Positions 8,535 to 16,329 of a stretch of 64,000 bases of DNA are shown piece after piece. Made by a program: the position numbers and the translations under genes. Source of the stretch: an uncultured bacterium (GTDB lineage Bacteria; Cyanobacteriota; Vampirovibrionia; Gastranaerophilales; Gastranaerophilaceae); contig CASDPF010000011.1 of assembly GCA_949282215.1 (NCBI GenBank), forward strand, positions 1 to 64,000, written 5' to 3'. The notes below the pieces were generated by a model that saw only the letters and a program-made list of their open reading frames with translations, ran no database searches and was not told the DNA's origin. Position 1 is the first letter of the stretch; each line of letters opens with the position of its first letter.

Positions 8535-9419
8535 TTATTCTCTAACAAAATATACTAAACGAGAAAGTACAAATTTTTTCACAAACTTATTTATAGGGAA
8601 AGAAATTTTTTTCTGTAAAAAATTAACAATACCAATTAAAAACTGTTGAGTATAAACGAATTCCTCATCTGTTACAGGGGTACCCTTTACAAACTTTGTC
8701 AAAATTGAATACATATATTCTTTATCGTTAGCAAAATCTCTTATAATATTATCAAATAAAATAGTCAATACCATTTTTAATTGATACTGTCTATTTTGAG
8801 ATGAAACCCCATCTGGAGAAATACGATAAAAAGATAATATCTCAGGATAATTAGCACATTTACAATACTCACTAATATCAGTCCAAAACTTTAAATCTTC
8901 AGCATGTAAAGCACCTACATTAAAACGGATACTATATTTATCAACAATTGATTTACGGAACATAGCTGCAGAAGTACTTATACAATTACCACAATATCTG
9001 AGAAATAATGTAGTATCATTAGGCTCTGAAGGTATAGGATACCATCGATCTCCCGGCATTATTTTGTAGTATGTACCAAGCAAACCTACTTCAGGATGTT
9101 CATCTAAATATTTAGCCTGTTTTTCCAGCCTATCTCTAGTACACCAATCATCACTATCTATAAATGCAACATATTCGTATTTTGCTTCATTTATTAACCG
9201 ATTTCTTGTAGCAATGATTTTAATATTTTTTTCATTTTTCAAATAACGTATTCTTTTATCTTTATAGGACAGAATTACATCTTCGGCATTATTAGTAGAT
9301 GCATCGTTAATAATTATAAGTTCAAAATCCGAATATGTTTGATTTAGGATAGATTCAATAGATTCTCTTAAATCAGATTCTCTTGTATTATATACAGGCA
9401 TTAATACTGAAATAGGCAT
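8535..9419 (-). CDS. Family 2 glycosyltransferase
   Basis: GT-A fold glycosyltransferase with the classic start MPISVLMPVYNTRESDL, SILNQTYSDFELIIINDAS (about 25-43) and the metal-binding AFIDSDDW (about 85-92), followed by the DRLEKQ and GTYYKIMPG segments typical of bacterial GT2 enzymes. Such enzymes transfer an NDP-sugar to a lipid- or protein-linked glycan at the cytoplasmic face of the membrane. I chose the ATG at 9419, which begins the conserved strand; a TTG at 9440 would add seven residues. It lies 11 bases behind the interrupted pseudopilin on the same strand, so a functional link is possible but unproven. Confidence 0.88.
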   Translation of the reverse strand: MPISVLMPVYNTRESDLRESIESILNQTYSDFELIIINDASTNNAEDVILSYKDKRIRYLKNEKNIKIIATRNRLINEAKYEYVAFIDSDDWCTRDRLEKQAKYLDEHPEVGLLGTYYKIMPGDRWYPIPSEPNDTTLFLRYCGNCISTSAAMFRKSIVDKYSIRFNVGALHAEDLKFWTDISEYCKCANYPEILSFYRISPDGVSSQNRQYQLKMVLTILFDNIIRDFANDKEYMYSILTKFVKGTPVTDEEFVYTQQFLIGIVNFLQKKISFPINKFVKKFVLSRLVYFVRE

Positions 9420-9430
9420 ATTAGAAAACC

Positions 9431-10243
9431 CTATCTGCAATATGAGGAATCAGGATTATTGTAATCAGCAAAACAATATCCCCACCATACAACAGAATAA
9501 CAGCCGCCGTAGCCATCATTAGAAGGAGTACCATTTAAAGCCTCACAGGCTTCTTGAGTTTTACAAGCATCAACATTATCAATTGTACACTTATTAACCT
9601 CTTCTAATTCAAAAGATACATCTGATAATACACCATTACCTGAATATCTGAATTTATATAAATCTTTTTTCACGGTATTAGGATTTTTCAATCCATTAAC
9701 ATCAGCCACAACACTAAAAGAAGTTAACTCATCATCTGGTAAAAGCCCATAAGTCATACCATCTGTAGTCGCAAAGATGTATGGTACCTCACTCCATTTA
9801 AATGGGGATTTTTCACTCTCACCTTGAATTATATAATCAGTTGGTAACAAATCACTATCAAGACTAGTTGCAGAATCAGCTACTATATTAAAAACTTTTT
9901 TATGTTCATTAGACATACAAGCTTTTTCCGTAAAATGATTGCAGTCATTCATAAAAGGCAAGTGTTCAACCTTGAAATTTTCAGTTTTAGCCATCATTAA
10001 TTTATATCCGTTAGCCAAAACCGTTTTTGCTTTTGCATATTGAGTTTCTAAAACTTTTTCTTGATTTTTGTTAATCAATACAGGCAACGTTAAAGCTGCA
10101 ACAACACCAATTATACCTAAAGTTATCAATACCTCAGCAAGCGTAAAAGCATTATATTGCTCACTTGATACATTAAGTCCTTATTGTAAAAAATTTCTAA
10201 AAATTTCACTTTCATTTGATAAACCGCGAAATTTATTACTCAT
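9431..10243 (-). CDS. Pseudopilin interrupted by an in-frame TAA upstream of the prepilin signal
   Basis: A strong ribosome site (GGAGGCGGGTGG) precedes ATG at 10243. The frame runs MSNKFRGLSNESEIFRNFLQ and then hits TAA at 10183-10181. The same frame continues GLNVSSEQYNAFTLAEV into an ordinary prepilin helix and a 230-residue globular part with ADVNGLKNPN and a Cys-rich C-terminus ending SSYCR. No usable start codon exists between the TAA and the signal except a TTG inside the helix (10129), which would destroy the signal. The gene is therefore silent unless the stop is read through; a C-to-T change (CAA to TAA) is the simplest origin. The -1 residue is Ala rather than Gly. The GT2 gene lies just downstream. 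Confidence 0.78.
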
Positions 10244-10310
10244 TCCACCCGCCTCCACTAAAAAATCTTTTTTAAGATTATAACATACAAAAATATAATG
10301 TCAATATAAA

Positions 10311-11003
10311 TTACCAAGGATAATCGTCTTCAAATTCCCAATTATCTATATAAACTAAAGCTGCACACCAAATGCCTAAGGAATTTTTATTACAAGCATA
10401 ACCGCCTCCATTCATTATTTTTGAGCGATTGTAGTTTCCTAATTGTCCACCCTGCACACCTGCATCACCTAGGCCATAGGGAACTAATTGTTTTTGAGTT
10501 TTTGACATAGAAAACACAAAAACATCTTTTCCCAGCTGATTAGGCTGTTTATCGCCATTCACATCAATTGTAACAGCCTTATACATTGTCTGCCCAGGAT
10601 GACTCATTATTCCCATTACAGTACCATTACTCAAATATGTATAAAAAGATGATCCTACAGTACACCAAACTTCACCTGTACACTTGGTGCCATTTAAATT
10701 TTTATAGACCATATAATTTTTAAATTCAGAATTAGGGATTTCTCTCACTTTTTTTATATATGAATTTAAATACCTGTAATAAAAATCTTTTCCACTGAGT
10801 GTATAGTCCCAATCTCCCATAGATTCGTTATCAACTTCTGATCTTTTTAGTAATTGAGATATTTCACTATAAGATTTTTTTAACTGAGTAGCTGTCTGCA
10901 TTTTTTGATATTTTTCAACAAGAATAGGTAACGTCAACGCCGCAACTATCCCGATAATACCAAGTGTTATTAATAATTCCACTAACGTAAATGCCTTTTT
11001 CAT
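10311..11003 (-). CDS. Prepilin-like protein, DYPW-terminus type, divergent from an XRE gene
   Basis: The 230-residue protein has a very short leader, MKKA, then FTLVELLITLGIIGIVAALT; the site before Phe is Ala. The globular domain has CTGEVWCTVGSS, the shared TIDVNGDKQPNQLGKDVF motif and the C-terminal WEFEDDYPW that recurs in the pseudopilins at 13942 and 40596 (with a variant at 45323). AGGAGG sits six bases before the ATG. It is divergent from the XRE-type regulator at 11086 across 82 bp that carry a palindrome, so local repression is likely. No secretion-machine genes are near. Confidence 0.88.
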   Translation of the reverse strand: MKKAFTLVELLITLGIIGIVAALTLPILVEKYQKMQTATQLKKSYSEISQLLKRSEVDNESMGDWDYTLSGKDFYYRYLNSYIKKVREIPNSEFKNYMVYKNLNGTKCTGEVWCTVGSSFYTYLSNGTVMGIMSHPGQTMYKAVTIDVNGDKQPNQLGKDVFVFSMSKTQKQLVPYGLGDAGVQGGQLGNYNRSKIMNGGGYACNKNSLGIWCAALVYIDNWEFEDDYPW

Positions 11004-11035
11004 ATACTACCTCCTGATATTATATTTGGAATTCC

Positions 11036-11072
11036 GTGCTAATATTAGCACAACTCGTATCAATATTAGCAC
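11036..11072. promoter_or_regulatory. Operator-like palindrome plus direct repeat between pseudopilin and XRE gene
   Basis: GTGCTAATATTAGCAC (11036-11051) is a perfect 16-bp palindrome. Its AATATTAGCAC half (11041-11051) is repeated exactly at 11062-11072, a pitch of 21 bp or two helical turns. It lies in the 82-bp gap between the divergent starts, where a repressor dimer would block both promoters. Binding by the adjacent XRE protein is inference. Confidence 0.7.
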
Positions 11073-11085
11073 TAAAATTTAAATT

Positions 11086-11358
11086 ATGCAAGAGGGATAT
11101 TTAGAACAAAAAAAATATTTGCAAATAGAACTGGGGAAATTAATAAAAGAATATCGACTAAAAACAAACAAATCGATATCGCTACTTACTGCAGAAGTAG
11201 GTATGACAAAATCTTTGCTTGCAGATACGGAAAAAGGAATTAAAGATCCCCAGTTCAGTACACTTTGGAGACTTGCACAAGGTTTAAATATACCATTATC
11301 GGAAATTATAAAAGAACTTGAAAACAATTTAAAAGAAGATTTTTCACTAATAGAATAA
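11086..11358 (+). CDS. XRE-family helix-turn-helix regulator
   Basis: This 90-residue protein has one Cro/cI-type helix-turn-helix: LGKLIKEYRLKTNKSI, then LTAEVGMTKSLLADTEKG (about 35-52), IKDPQFSTLWRLAQGLNIPLSEI and a short acidic tail. The second HTH helix is the predicted DNA reader. It has no toxin partner and no sensor domain. It is divergent from the pseudopilin at 10311 and faces the palindrome at 11036, the arrangement of an autoregulated local repressor. The ATG follows a T/A-rich leader with no strong Shine-Dalgarno sequence, so the level may be low. A terminator follows immediately. Confidence 0.85.
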   Translation: MQEGYLEQKKYLQIELGKLIKEYRLKTNKSISLLTAEVGMTKSLLADTEKGIKDPQFSTLWRLAQGLNIPLSEIIKELENNLKEDFSLIE

Positions 11359-11392
11359 AAGAACCGCAAAGTATAATACTAAGCGGTTCTTT
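11358..11392. terminator. Bidirectional intrinsic terminator
   Basis: AAAGAACCGC (11358-11367) pairs with GCGGTTCTTT (11383-11392) around a 15-base loop. It ends the XRE gene rightward and, read from the other side, the pyrophosphatase gene leftward. Confidence 0.8.
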
Positions 11393-11415
11393 GTTATGAG
11401 ATAATACTCATTTCC

Positions 11416-13839
11416 CTATTTATTAGATGGAATTCTCATTCCATAGAATGAACGGATAACAAAAATTAATGCTATCACTAAGAATACCCAGCCTGCAATA
11501 GGAGCAATATCACGGAAAGCTTCACTAATTGCAATTTCCATAGCTAGAAGCCCGAATAATGTAGTAAACTTAATAATCGGATTCATTGCTACTGATGAAG
11601 TATCTTTGAACGGATCGCCTACCGTATCTCCGACAACAGTCGCTTCATGGAGCGGAGTACCTTTTTCTTTCATATCAACTTCAACGATTTTCTTAGCATT
11701 ATCCCAACATCCGCCTGCGTTTGCCATAAATACAGCCTGGAATAGCCCAAATACGGCAATCGCAATCAAGTAGCTTACGAAAAATGCTACAGGTGCTGAA
11801 GTCGAAGCTGTCGGAGCTGAAAGACAAGCCAGTGCCAATGCAAATGTAAACAATGCAATAAAGATATTAATCATACCTTTTTGGGCATACTGAGTACAAA
11901 TTTTTACAACCTCTTTTGAATTTGCAACATTTGCACTCTTAGAATCCGCATCATCAAGCTTAATATTATCACTGATATATTCAACTGCTCTATAAGCACC
12001 TGTTGTAACAGCCTGCATAGATGCTCCGCTAAACCAGTAAATAACAGCACCACCGGTTAAAAGACCTAATAATGTGTATGGATTTAACATATTAAGTATA
12101 GCCTCAGGGCTGATATTTAAAGTATTTTGGATTACCAAAATCAAAGAGAAAATCATTGTAGTTGCACCGACAACTGCTGTACCGATTAATACAGGTTTTG
12201 AAGTTGCTTTGAAAGTATTTCCGGCACCGTCATTTTCTTCTAAGAATTGCTTAGCATTTTCAAAATCAGGTTTAAAGCCGAATTCTTTTTCAATTTCTTC
12301 ACCAACGTTTGGAATATCTTCAATTAAAGATAATTCGTAAACAGATTGTGCGTTGTCCGTAACAGGACCATAGCTGTCAACAGCGATAGTCACAGGCCCC
12401 ATACCAAGGAAACCGAATGCTACAAGACCGAAAGCAAATACTGAAGGATAAATCATCGTACTTGCAGGGATATGCAAACTTGCAACATAAGCAAGTGCCA
12501 TTAATAATACAATTACCATACCAATCCAAAAAGCACTGAAGTTTCCAGCAACAATACCTGAAAGGATTGTAAGAGAAGCACCGCCTTCTTTAGAAGCTGT
12601 AACAACTTCTGCAGTATGTTTTGCTTTAGGAGAAGTGAATATTTTAGTAAATTCAGGAATTAAAGCAGCACCAAGAGTTCCGCAAGAAATAATTACAGAA
12701 AGTACTAACCATAATTTTCCGCCTAAAGGTGACAATAACCAGTGGCTTACGCCAAAAGTCATAGCAATAGATAAAATAGAAGTTAACCAAACAAGATTTG
12801 TCAATGGTTGTTCAAAGTCAAATTTTTCAACTTTTTTAGCATAAATCTTATCGACAATACCGTTAATCCAATATGCAACAACAGATGTCACAATCATTAA
12901 AAATCTCATTACGAAAATCCAAGTTAATAACTGAACTTGATTTTCTTGTCCGATAACTGCCAAAAGAATAAATGAAACAAGAGCAACACCTGTTACCCCG
13001 TAAGTTTCAAAACCATCAGCAGTAGGTCCGACAGAATCCCCTGCATTATCACCGGTACAATCAGCAATTACCCCAGGGTTTCTAGGGTCATCTTCTTTAA
13101 TACCGCATTGAATTTTCATCAAGTCAGAGCCGATATCAGCAATCTTTGTAAAAATACCACCAGCAACACGAAGTGCTGAAGCTCCTAAAGATTCACCGAT
13201 TGCAAAACCTATAAAACAAGCTCCTGCAAGATGTCCAGGTACAAATAAAAGAATTGTTAACATCAAAATTAATTCAACTGATACCAACAAAACTCCAATA
13301 GACATACCTGCTTTCAATGGAACATTTAAAATATCCAAAGGATTTCCTTTTAATGAAACAAAAGCAGTTCTTGCATTAGCTAAAGTATTCATTCTGATAC
13401 CGAACCAAGCAACGGCGTAAGAACCTAAAATACCGATAATTGACCAGGCAAGAATAGTTAAAACTCCTGATATTCCCATTTTTTGAAGATATCCGAAGTA
13501 AAACGCAATACATAAGCCAATCAAAACTTCTAATACAAGTAAAAACTTACCTTGTTGAATTAAGTAAGTCTTACAAGTTTCAAAAATAGTATTACCAACA
13601 TCTGCCATAGCTTTGTGAACATCAAGCTTTTTAATTCTTAAAAATTCGATAAACCCAAAAATCAAGCCGATTACAGAAATAACCATACCAATTAAAAGTA
13701 AGTTAAAACTGTGAGAGCTGATATCTTTGATACTTGGGACTACCAAATCAGCTTCCCCCGCAAAAGCAGGAGAAATACCCAAAAGCAAAGTAGCAAGAAA
13801 AGCTAACAATGATTTTGGAGCAGTCAACTTTTTAAACAT
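11416..13839 (-). CDS. hppA: Membrane-bound ion-translocating pyrophosphatase
   Basis: HppA couples hydrolysis of pyrophosphate to export of H+ and/or Na+, saving biosynthetic energy in fermenters. The 807-residue, roughly 16-helix protein contains the substrate-binding EDDPRNPGVIADCTGDNAGD segment (about 250-268), GGIFTKIADIGSDL just before it, and the C-terminal GDTVGDPFKDTSSVAMNP. The usual DNVGD-CAG wording is replaced by DNAGD-SVG, a variant I associate with Na+ or dual Na+/H+ pumps of gut anaerobes; the ion is unproven. A cleavable-looking signal (about 1-27, ending SPAFA) starts the protein. GGGAGAG precedes the ATG. It is monocistronic. Confidence 0.95.
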   Translation of the reverse strand: MFKKLTAPKSLLAFLATLLLGISPAFAGEADLVVPSIKDISSHSFNLLLIGMVISVIGLIFGFIEFLRIKKLDVHKAMADVGNTIFETCKTYLIQQGKFLLVLEVLIGLCIAFYFGYLQKMGISGVLTILAWSIIGILGSYAVAWFGIRMNTLANARTAFVSLKGNPLDILNVPLKAGMSIGVLLVSVELILMLTILLFVPGHLAGACFIGFAIGESLGASALRVAGGIFTKIADIGSDLMKIQCGIKEDDPRNPGVIADCTGDNAGDSVGPTADGFETYGVTGVALVSFILLAVIGQENQVQLLTWIFVMRFLMIVTSVVAYWINGIVDKIYAKKVEKFDFEQPLTNLVWLTSILSIAMTFGVSHWLLSPLGGKLWLVLSVIISCGTLGAALIPEFTKIFTSPKAKHTAEVVTASKEGGASLTILSGIVAGNFSAFWIGMVIVLLMALAYVASLHIPASTMIYPSVFAFGLVAFGFLGMGPVTIAVDSYGPVTDNAQSVYELSLIEDIPNVGEEIEKEFGFKPDFENAKQFLEENDGAGNTFKATSKPVLIGTAVVGATTMIFSLILVIQNTLNISPEAILNMLNPYTLLGLLTGGAVIYWFSGASMQAVTTGAYRAVEYISDNIKLDDADSKSANVANSKEVVKICTQYAQKGMINIFIALFTFALALACLSAPTASTSAPVAFFVSYLIAIAVFGLFQAVFMANAGGCWDNAKKIVEVDMKEKGTPLHEATVVGDTVGDPFKDTSSVAMNPIIKFTTLFGLLAMEIAISEAFRDIAPIAGWVFLVIALIFVIRSFYGMRIPSNK

Positions 13840-13941
13840 AATCTCTCCCTTCGTAAAATGTAAAATTTAACGGAAATATTATAATCTAAATTAGCATTTT
13901 AAACAATTTTGTAACAATAAATCCTACACCCGTATGAGAGA

Positions 13942-14670
13942 TTACCACGGATAATCATCGGGCATATCCCATCCGTTACACATTATGTATGCAAGACAAG
14001 CACCCCTGCCATGGTCTTTTGTACAAGTCAAATTTGCTTGAAAACCGTTTTTATAATATGAGCAAGGCTTATCTTTATTGTATCCGTAAGGTAAAAACTT
14101 ATTTTTATCACCGCCGCCCTGTCTTCCGCCTAATTCAATAATAAAAGCATCCTTCCCTAAAAAATTCGGCCCCTTAATACCGTTTACATCATACAAAATC
14201 CTAACTCGGCTTTTTGTATATCCACTAAGAGTGCCAACCTGTATACTGACAATAGCTGAATTATTGAGCACTAAGGTTGTTCCATAATTACTTTGCGGTT
14301 TAAAAGATGTAAAATCTGAACCTGTATAGTCATAACTGCCTATTTTATGGCTGCAAGCAGGAGTATTCGTCTCTTTTTTACAATATTCCACAACCTTTAA
14401 ATTAGGTATAAGATATTTTTCTGCAAAAAACATACTTTTTTCTAAATTACTGCCGGTATCAAGAAACTCCCAATTATCAATATCCGTTCCATAATTCACT
14501 TTTGCATTTTCCAAAGCATTATTCAGCAAATTATATACAACTTTGGCCTGAGTAAGAAAAACTTTCTTCTGCTGTTTTTGCATAAGAACAGGTAAAGTCA
14601 TTGCTGCAACCACACCGATAATACCCAAAGTAATAAGAACTTCCGCTAATGTGAATGCTTTATTATTCAT
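13942..14670 (-). CDS. Prepilin-like protein, DYPW-terminus type, divergent from an XRE gene
   Basis: The 242-residue protein has leader MNNKA, then FTLAEVLITLGIIGVVAAMT, with Ala at the cleavage position. The globular part carries CKKETNTPAC, ILYDVNGIKGPNFLGKDAF and a Cys-rich end finishing GWDMPDDYPW. It is closest in layout to 10311 and 40596. GGAGGA lies before the ATG. The start is 97 bp from the divergent XRE gene at 14768; its own promoter overlaps two of three repeated operator-like sequences. It is single-gene, without assembly genes nearby. Confidence 0.88.
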   Translation of the reverse strand: MNNKAFTLAEVLITLGIIGVVAAMTLPVLMQKQQKKVFLTQAKVVYNLLNNALENAKVNYGTDIDNWEFLDTGSNLEKSMFFAEKYLIPNLKVVEYCKKETNTPACSHKIGSYDYTGSDFTSFKPQSNYGTTLVLNNSAIVSIQVGTLSGYTKSRVRILYDVNGIKGPNFLGKDAFIIELGGRQGGGDKNKFLPYGYNKDKPCSYYKNGFQANLTCTKDHGRGACLAYIMCNGWDMPDDYPW

Positions 14671-14678
14671 CTTTCCTC

Positions 14679-14751
14679 CAATTTAAAATTGATAAATTCA
14701 ATTTAAAATAGAATTATTCTTTTGTCAATAGGTTTATTTCCATTTTAAAAT
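14679..14751. promoter_or_regulatory. Back-to-back promoters with three operator-like repeats
   Basis: CAATTTAAAAT occurs at 14679-14689 and 14699-14709, and CATTTTAAAAT at 14741-14751; the pitches are 20 and 42 bp, close to whole helical turns. The leftward pseudopilin promoter is TTGACA (14728-14723), 17 bases, TAAATT (14705-14700). The rightward regulator promoter is TTGTCA (14722-14727), 18 bases, TAAAAT (14746-14751). Repeats cover both -10 boxes, so the regulator could control the pseudopilin and itself. Confidence 0.7.
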
Positions 14752-14767
14752 ATATTACTCTTAGGCT

Positions 14768-15085
14768 ATGAATATAAAAAGCGGATTTGGTAAAAAAGTA
14801 AAAGAACTAAGACAGCGATTAGAGCTGACTCAGGAGCAATTTGCCGAAAAAATCGGAATATCTGCAAAGAGTTTAAGTCAGATTGAACTTGGGAAAAATT
14901 TTGTATCCGCAGAGGTTTTGGAAGCTATATGCGACAATATGAATATTAGTCCAAAATCACTTTTTGACTTTGATTATTTTGAAAAAGATCCACAGAATTT
15001 ACTTGATGATGTCATACAAAGAATTTCCAATAATACATCAATACTGAAATCTATACACAAGATAGTAGTTGCTTTAGACGAATAA
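14768..15085 (+). CDS. XRE-family helix-turn-helix regulator
   Basis: The 105-residue protein has a Cro/cI HTH at its N-terminus (VKELRQRLELTQEQFAEKIG, then SAKSLSQIELGKNFVSAEVL, about 11-52) and NMNISPKSLFDFD. The C-terminal helix is DDVIQRISNN...IHKIVVALDE. The regulator at 63050 has the same overall plan, including SLFDFD/DLFDFD and a terminal I-x-KI-x-x-AL, so the two are paralogues. Both sit divergent to a pseudopilin gene. No ligand domain is apparent; the tail may be for dimerisation. Confidence 0.87.
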   Translation: MNIKSGFGKKVKELRQRLELTQEQFAEKIGISAKSLSQIELGKNFVSAEVLEAICDNMNISPKSLFDFDYFEKDPQNLLDDVIQRISNNTSILKSIHKIVVALDE

Positions 15086-15128
15086 ATACAAGAATAAAAG
15101 CTGTTGTAACTCTTAATAATTCAATGTA

Positions 15129-15157
15129 TTGCACAAAAGAAAAATATCAGTTATAAT
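15129..15157 (+). promoter_or_regulatory. Promoter of the small secreted protein at 15181
   Basis: TTGCAC (15129-15134) and a perfect TATAAT (15152-15157) are 17 bases apart, with a predicted start near 15,164 and a 15-base leader holding AAAGGAG. Confidence 0.65.
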
Positions 15158-15180
15158 GGTTTATATAAAAGGAGATTTTG

Positions 15181-15372
15181 ATGGCTTTTAAAATAGTTTT
15201 CCTTATAATATTAATTTTTACATACTCTTGGTGTTACAACAACATCAATATTGAGGATTTTACTAAAGAAAACATAACAGAACAGATAAAGAAAGAAAAA
15301 ACCATAAATACTGTACAAAAAACTCGTGAAAAACGTAATCAGGAAGTTCAACGAGTTATGGACAATATTTAA
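15181..15372 (+). CDS. Small exported or membrane-anchored protein of unknown function
   Basis: This 63-residue protein has a hydrophobic N-terminal helix (MAFKIVFLIILIFTYSWCYN), then a charged, mostly helical tail rich in Lys, Glu, Gln and Asn (TKENITEQIKKEKTINTVQ). The helix could be a signal peptide or an anchor; the Cys at 18 has Trp at -1, so it is not a normal lipobox. The ATG at 15181 follows AAAGGAGATTTTG and a good promoter, which supports real expression. I recognise no family. Confidence 0.65.
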   Translation: MAFKIVFLIILIFTYSWCYNNINIEDFTKENITEQIKKEKTINTVQKTREKRNQEVQRVMDNI

Positions 15373-15389
15373 ATATAAAATTTTGCATC

Positions 15390-16322
15390 CTAATATATAT
15401 ACAAATCTTCGTTTAGCTTAATTTCATAGAGGGTACCGGCAGGCAATGAAATATGTCCGCCTTTATAGTATATTGAAAATAACGGCGAGCCGACAAAATT
15501 TACGGCATAAACAACAACTCCTGCGATAGTTGGAATAGGAGAAATAATTACCCCTACAGGATTGTCAGCAAGTTTTTTTGAAGCACGTCTTGATTTTTGG
15601 TAAAAATTCTCACCCTTATCAATTTGTACTCCGACCCCTTTCCAGTACTGACGTTTCCCTTTTATGTTATTAAAGAAAATTTTCTTCCCTCCGGCTTTTG
15701 TAATTCTGGCATCCATAGAGTAAGTTGAACCTTTATAAATAAGCTTGTCAGCTTTCAAGACAATTAATCCGCCATTACCGGTAGCTTGGGGTTGATGAGA
15801 TTCTACAACAACACCTTTAAAAACAGTTCCTGCAGGGATTGTTATATAACGCTTTGTTACAGGCTCTAAAGACACAAAAGATAAAACAGCACCTGCCCTT
15901 GAGTAATCAGATACGGCAGTTTGAGATTTCACAAGAAATTTTGTACCTTTTTTTATTTTTATAGCGGCGAAATCATCTTTAGTTGAAGTTTTTGGCAAAT
16001 CTTTTTTAACCTTACCGGTATTCTTTGCGAAATCAGTAGAAGGTACGGTTTTTGGAGGCTGTGTCGAGGTCTGCGAAACAGACTTTTGCGGAACTGAAGT
16101 GGGAACAGAGATTGAATTAGCGGTTGAAGCAGGAGTTTTAGGAGCAGTATTCTTGATTTCAGGAATCGGAGGTAATGCGTCAAGCTCCAGTTTTGAGGGA
16201 TTATAATTTTTCCTTATTTCCTCATCAACTGACATATCTAATTCTAAAGAATATGCCGGCATTAAACAAATAAAAATTGCCAATGCCGAACATATAAATT
16301 TTTTCAATGAACTTTTGTCCAT
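15390..16322 (-). CDS. Exported Pro/Thr/Ser-rich protein of unknown function
   Basis: The 310 residues start with a signal peptide (about 1-25, FICSALAIFICLMPAYS). A low-complexity linker rich in Pro, Thr and Ser (about 55-120) follows, and then a folded domain from about 125. That domain is predicted beta-rich, with FLVKSQTAVSDYSRAGAV, TIPAGTVFKGVVVESHQP and a C-terminal HISLPAGTLYEIKLNEDLYI. The paired 'PAGT' strands resemble repeated beta-barrel or SH3-like modules. Secretion to the periplasm or outer membrane is likely; function is unknown. It is eight bases downstream of the GltA-like gene on the same strand, so they may share a transcript. Confidence 0.7.
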   Translation of the reverse strand: MDKSSLKKFICSALAIFICLMPAYSLELDMSVDEEIRKNYNPSKLELDALPPIPEIKNTAPKTPASTANSISVPTSVPQKSVSQTSTQPPKTVPSTDFAKNTGKVKKDLPKTSTKDDFAAIKIKKGTKFLVKSQTAVSDYSRAGAVLSFVSLEPVTKRYITIPAGTVFKGVVVESHQPQATGNGGLIVLKADKLIYKGSTYSMDARITKAGGKKIFFNNIKGKRQYWKGVGVQIDKGENFYQKSRRASKKLADNPVGVIISPIPTIAGVVVYAVNFVGSPLFSIYYKGGHISLPAGTLYEIKLNEDLYIY

Positions 16323-16329
16323 TATACAC

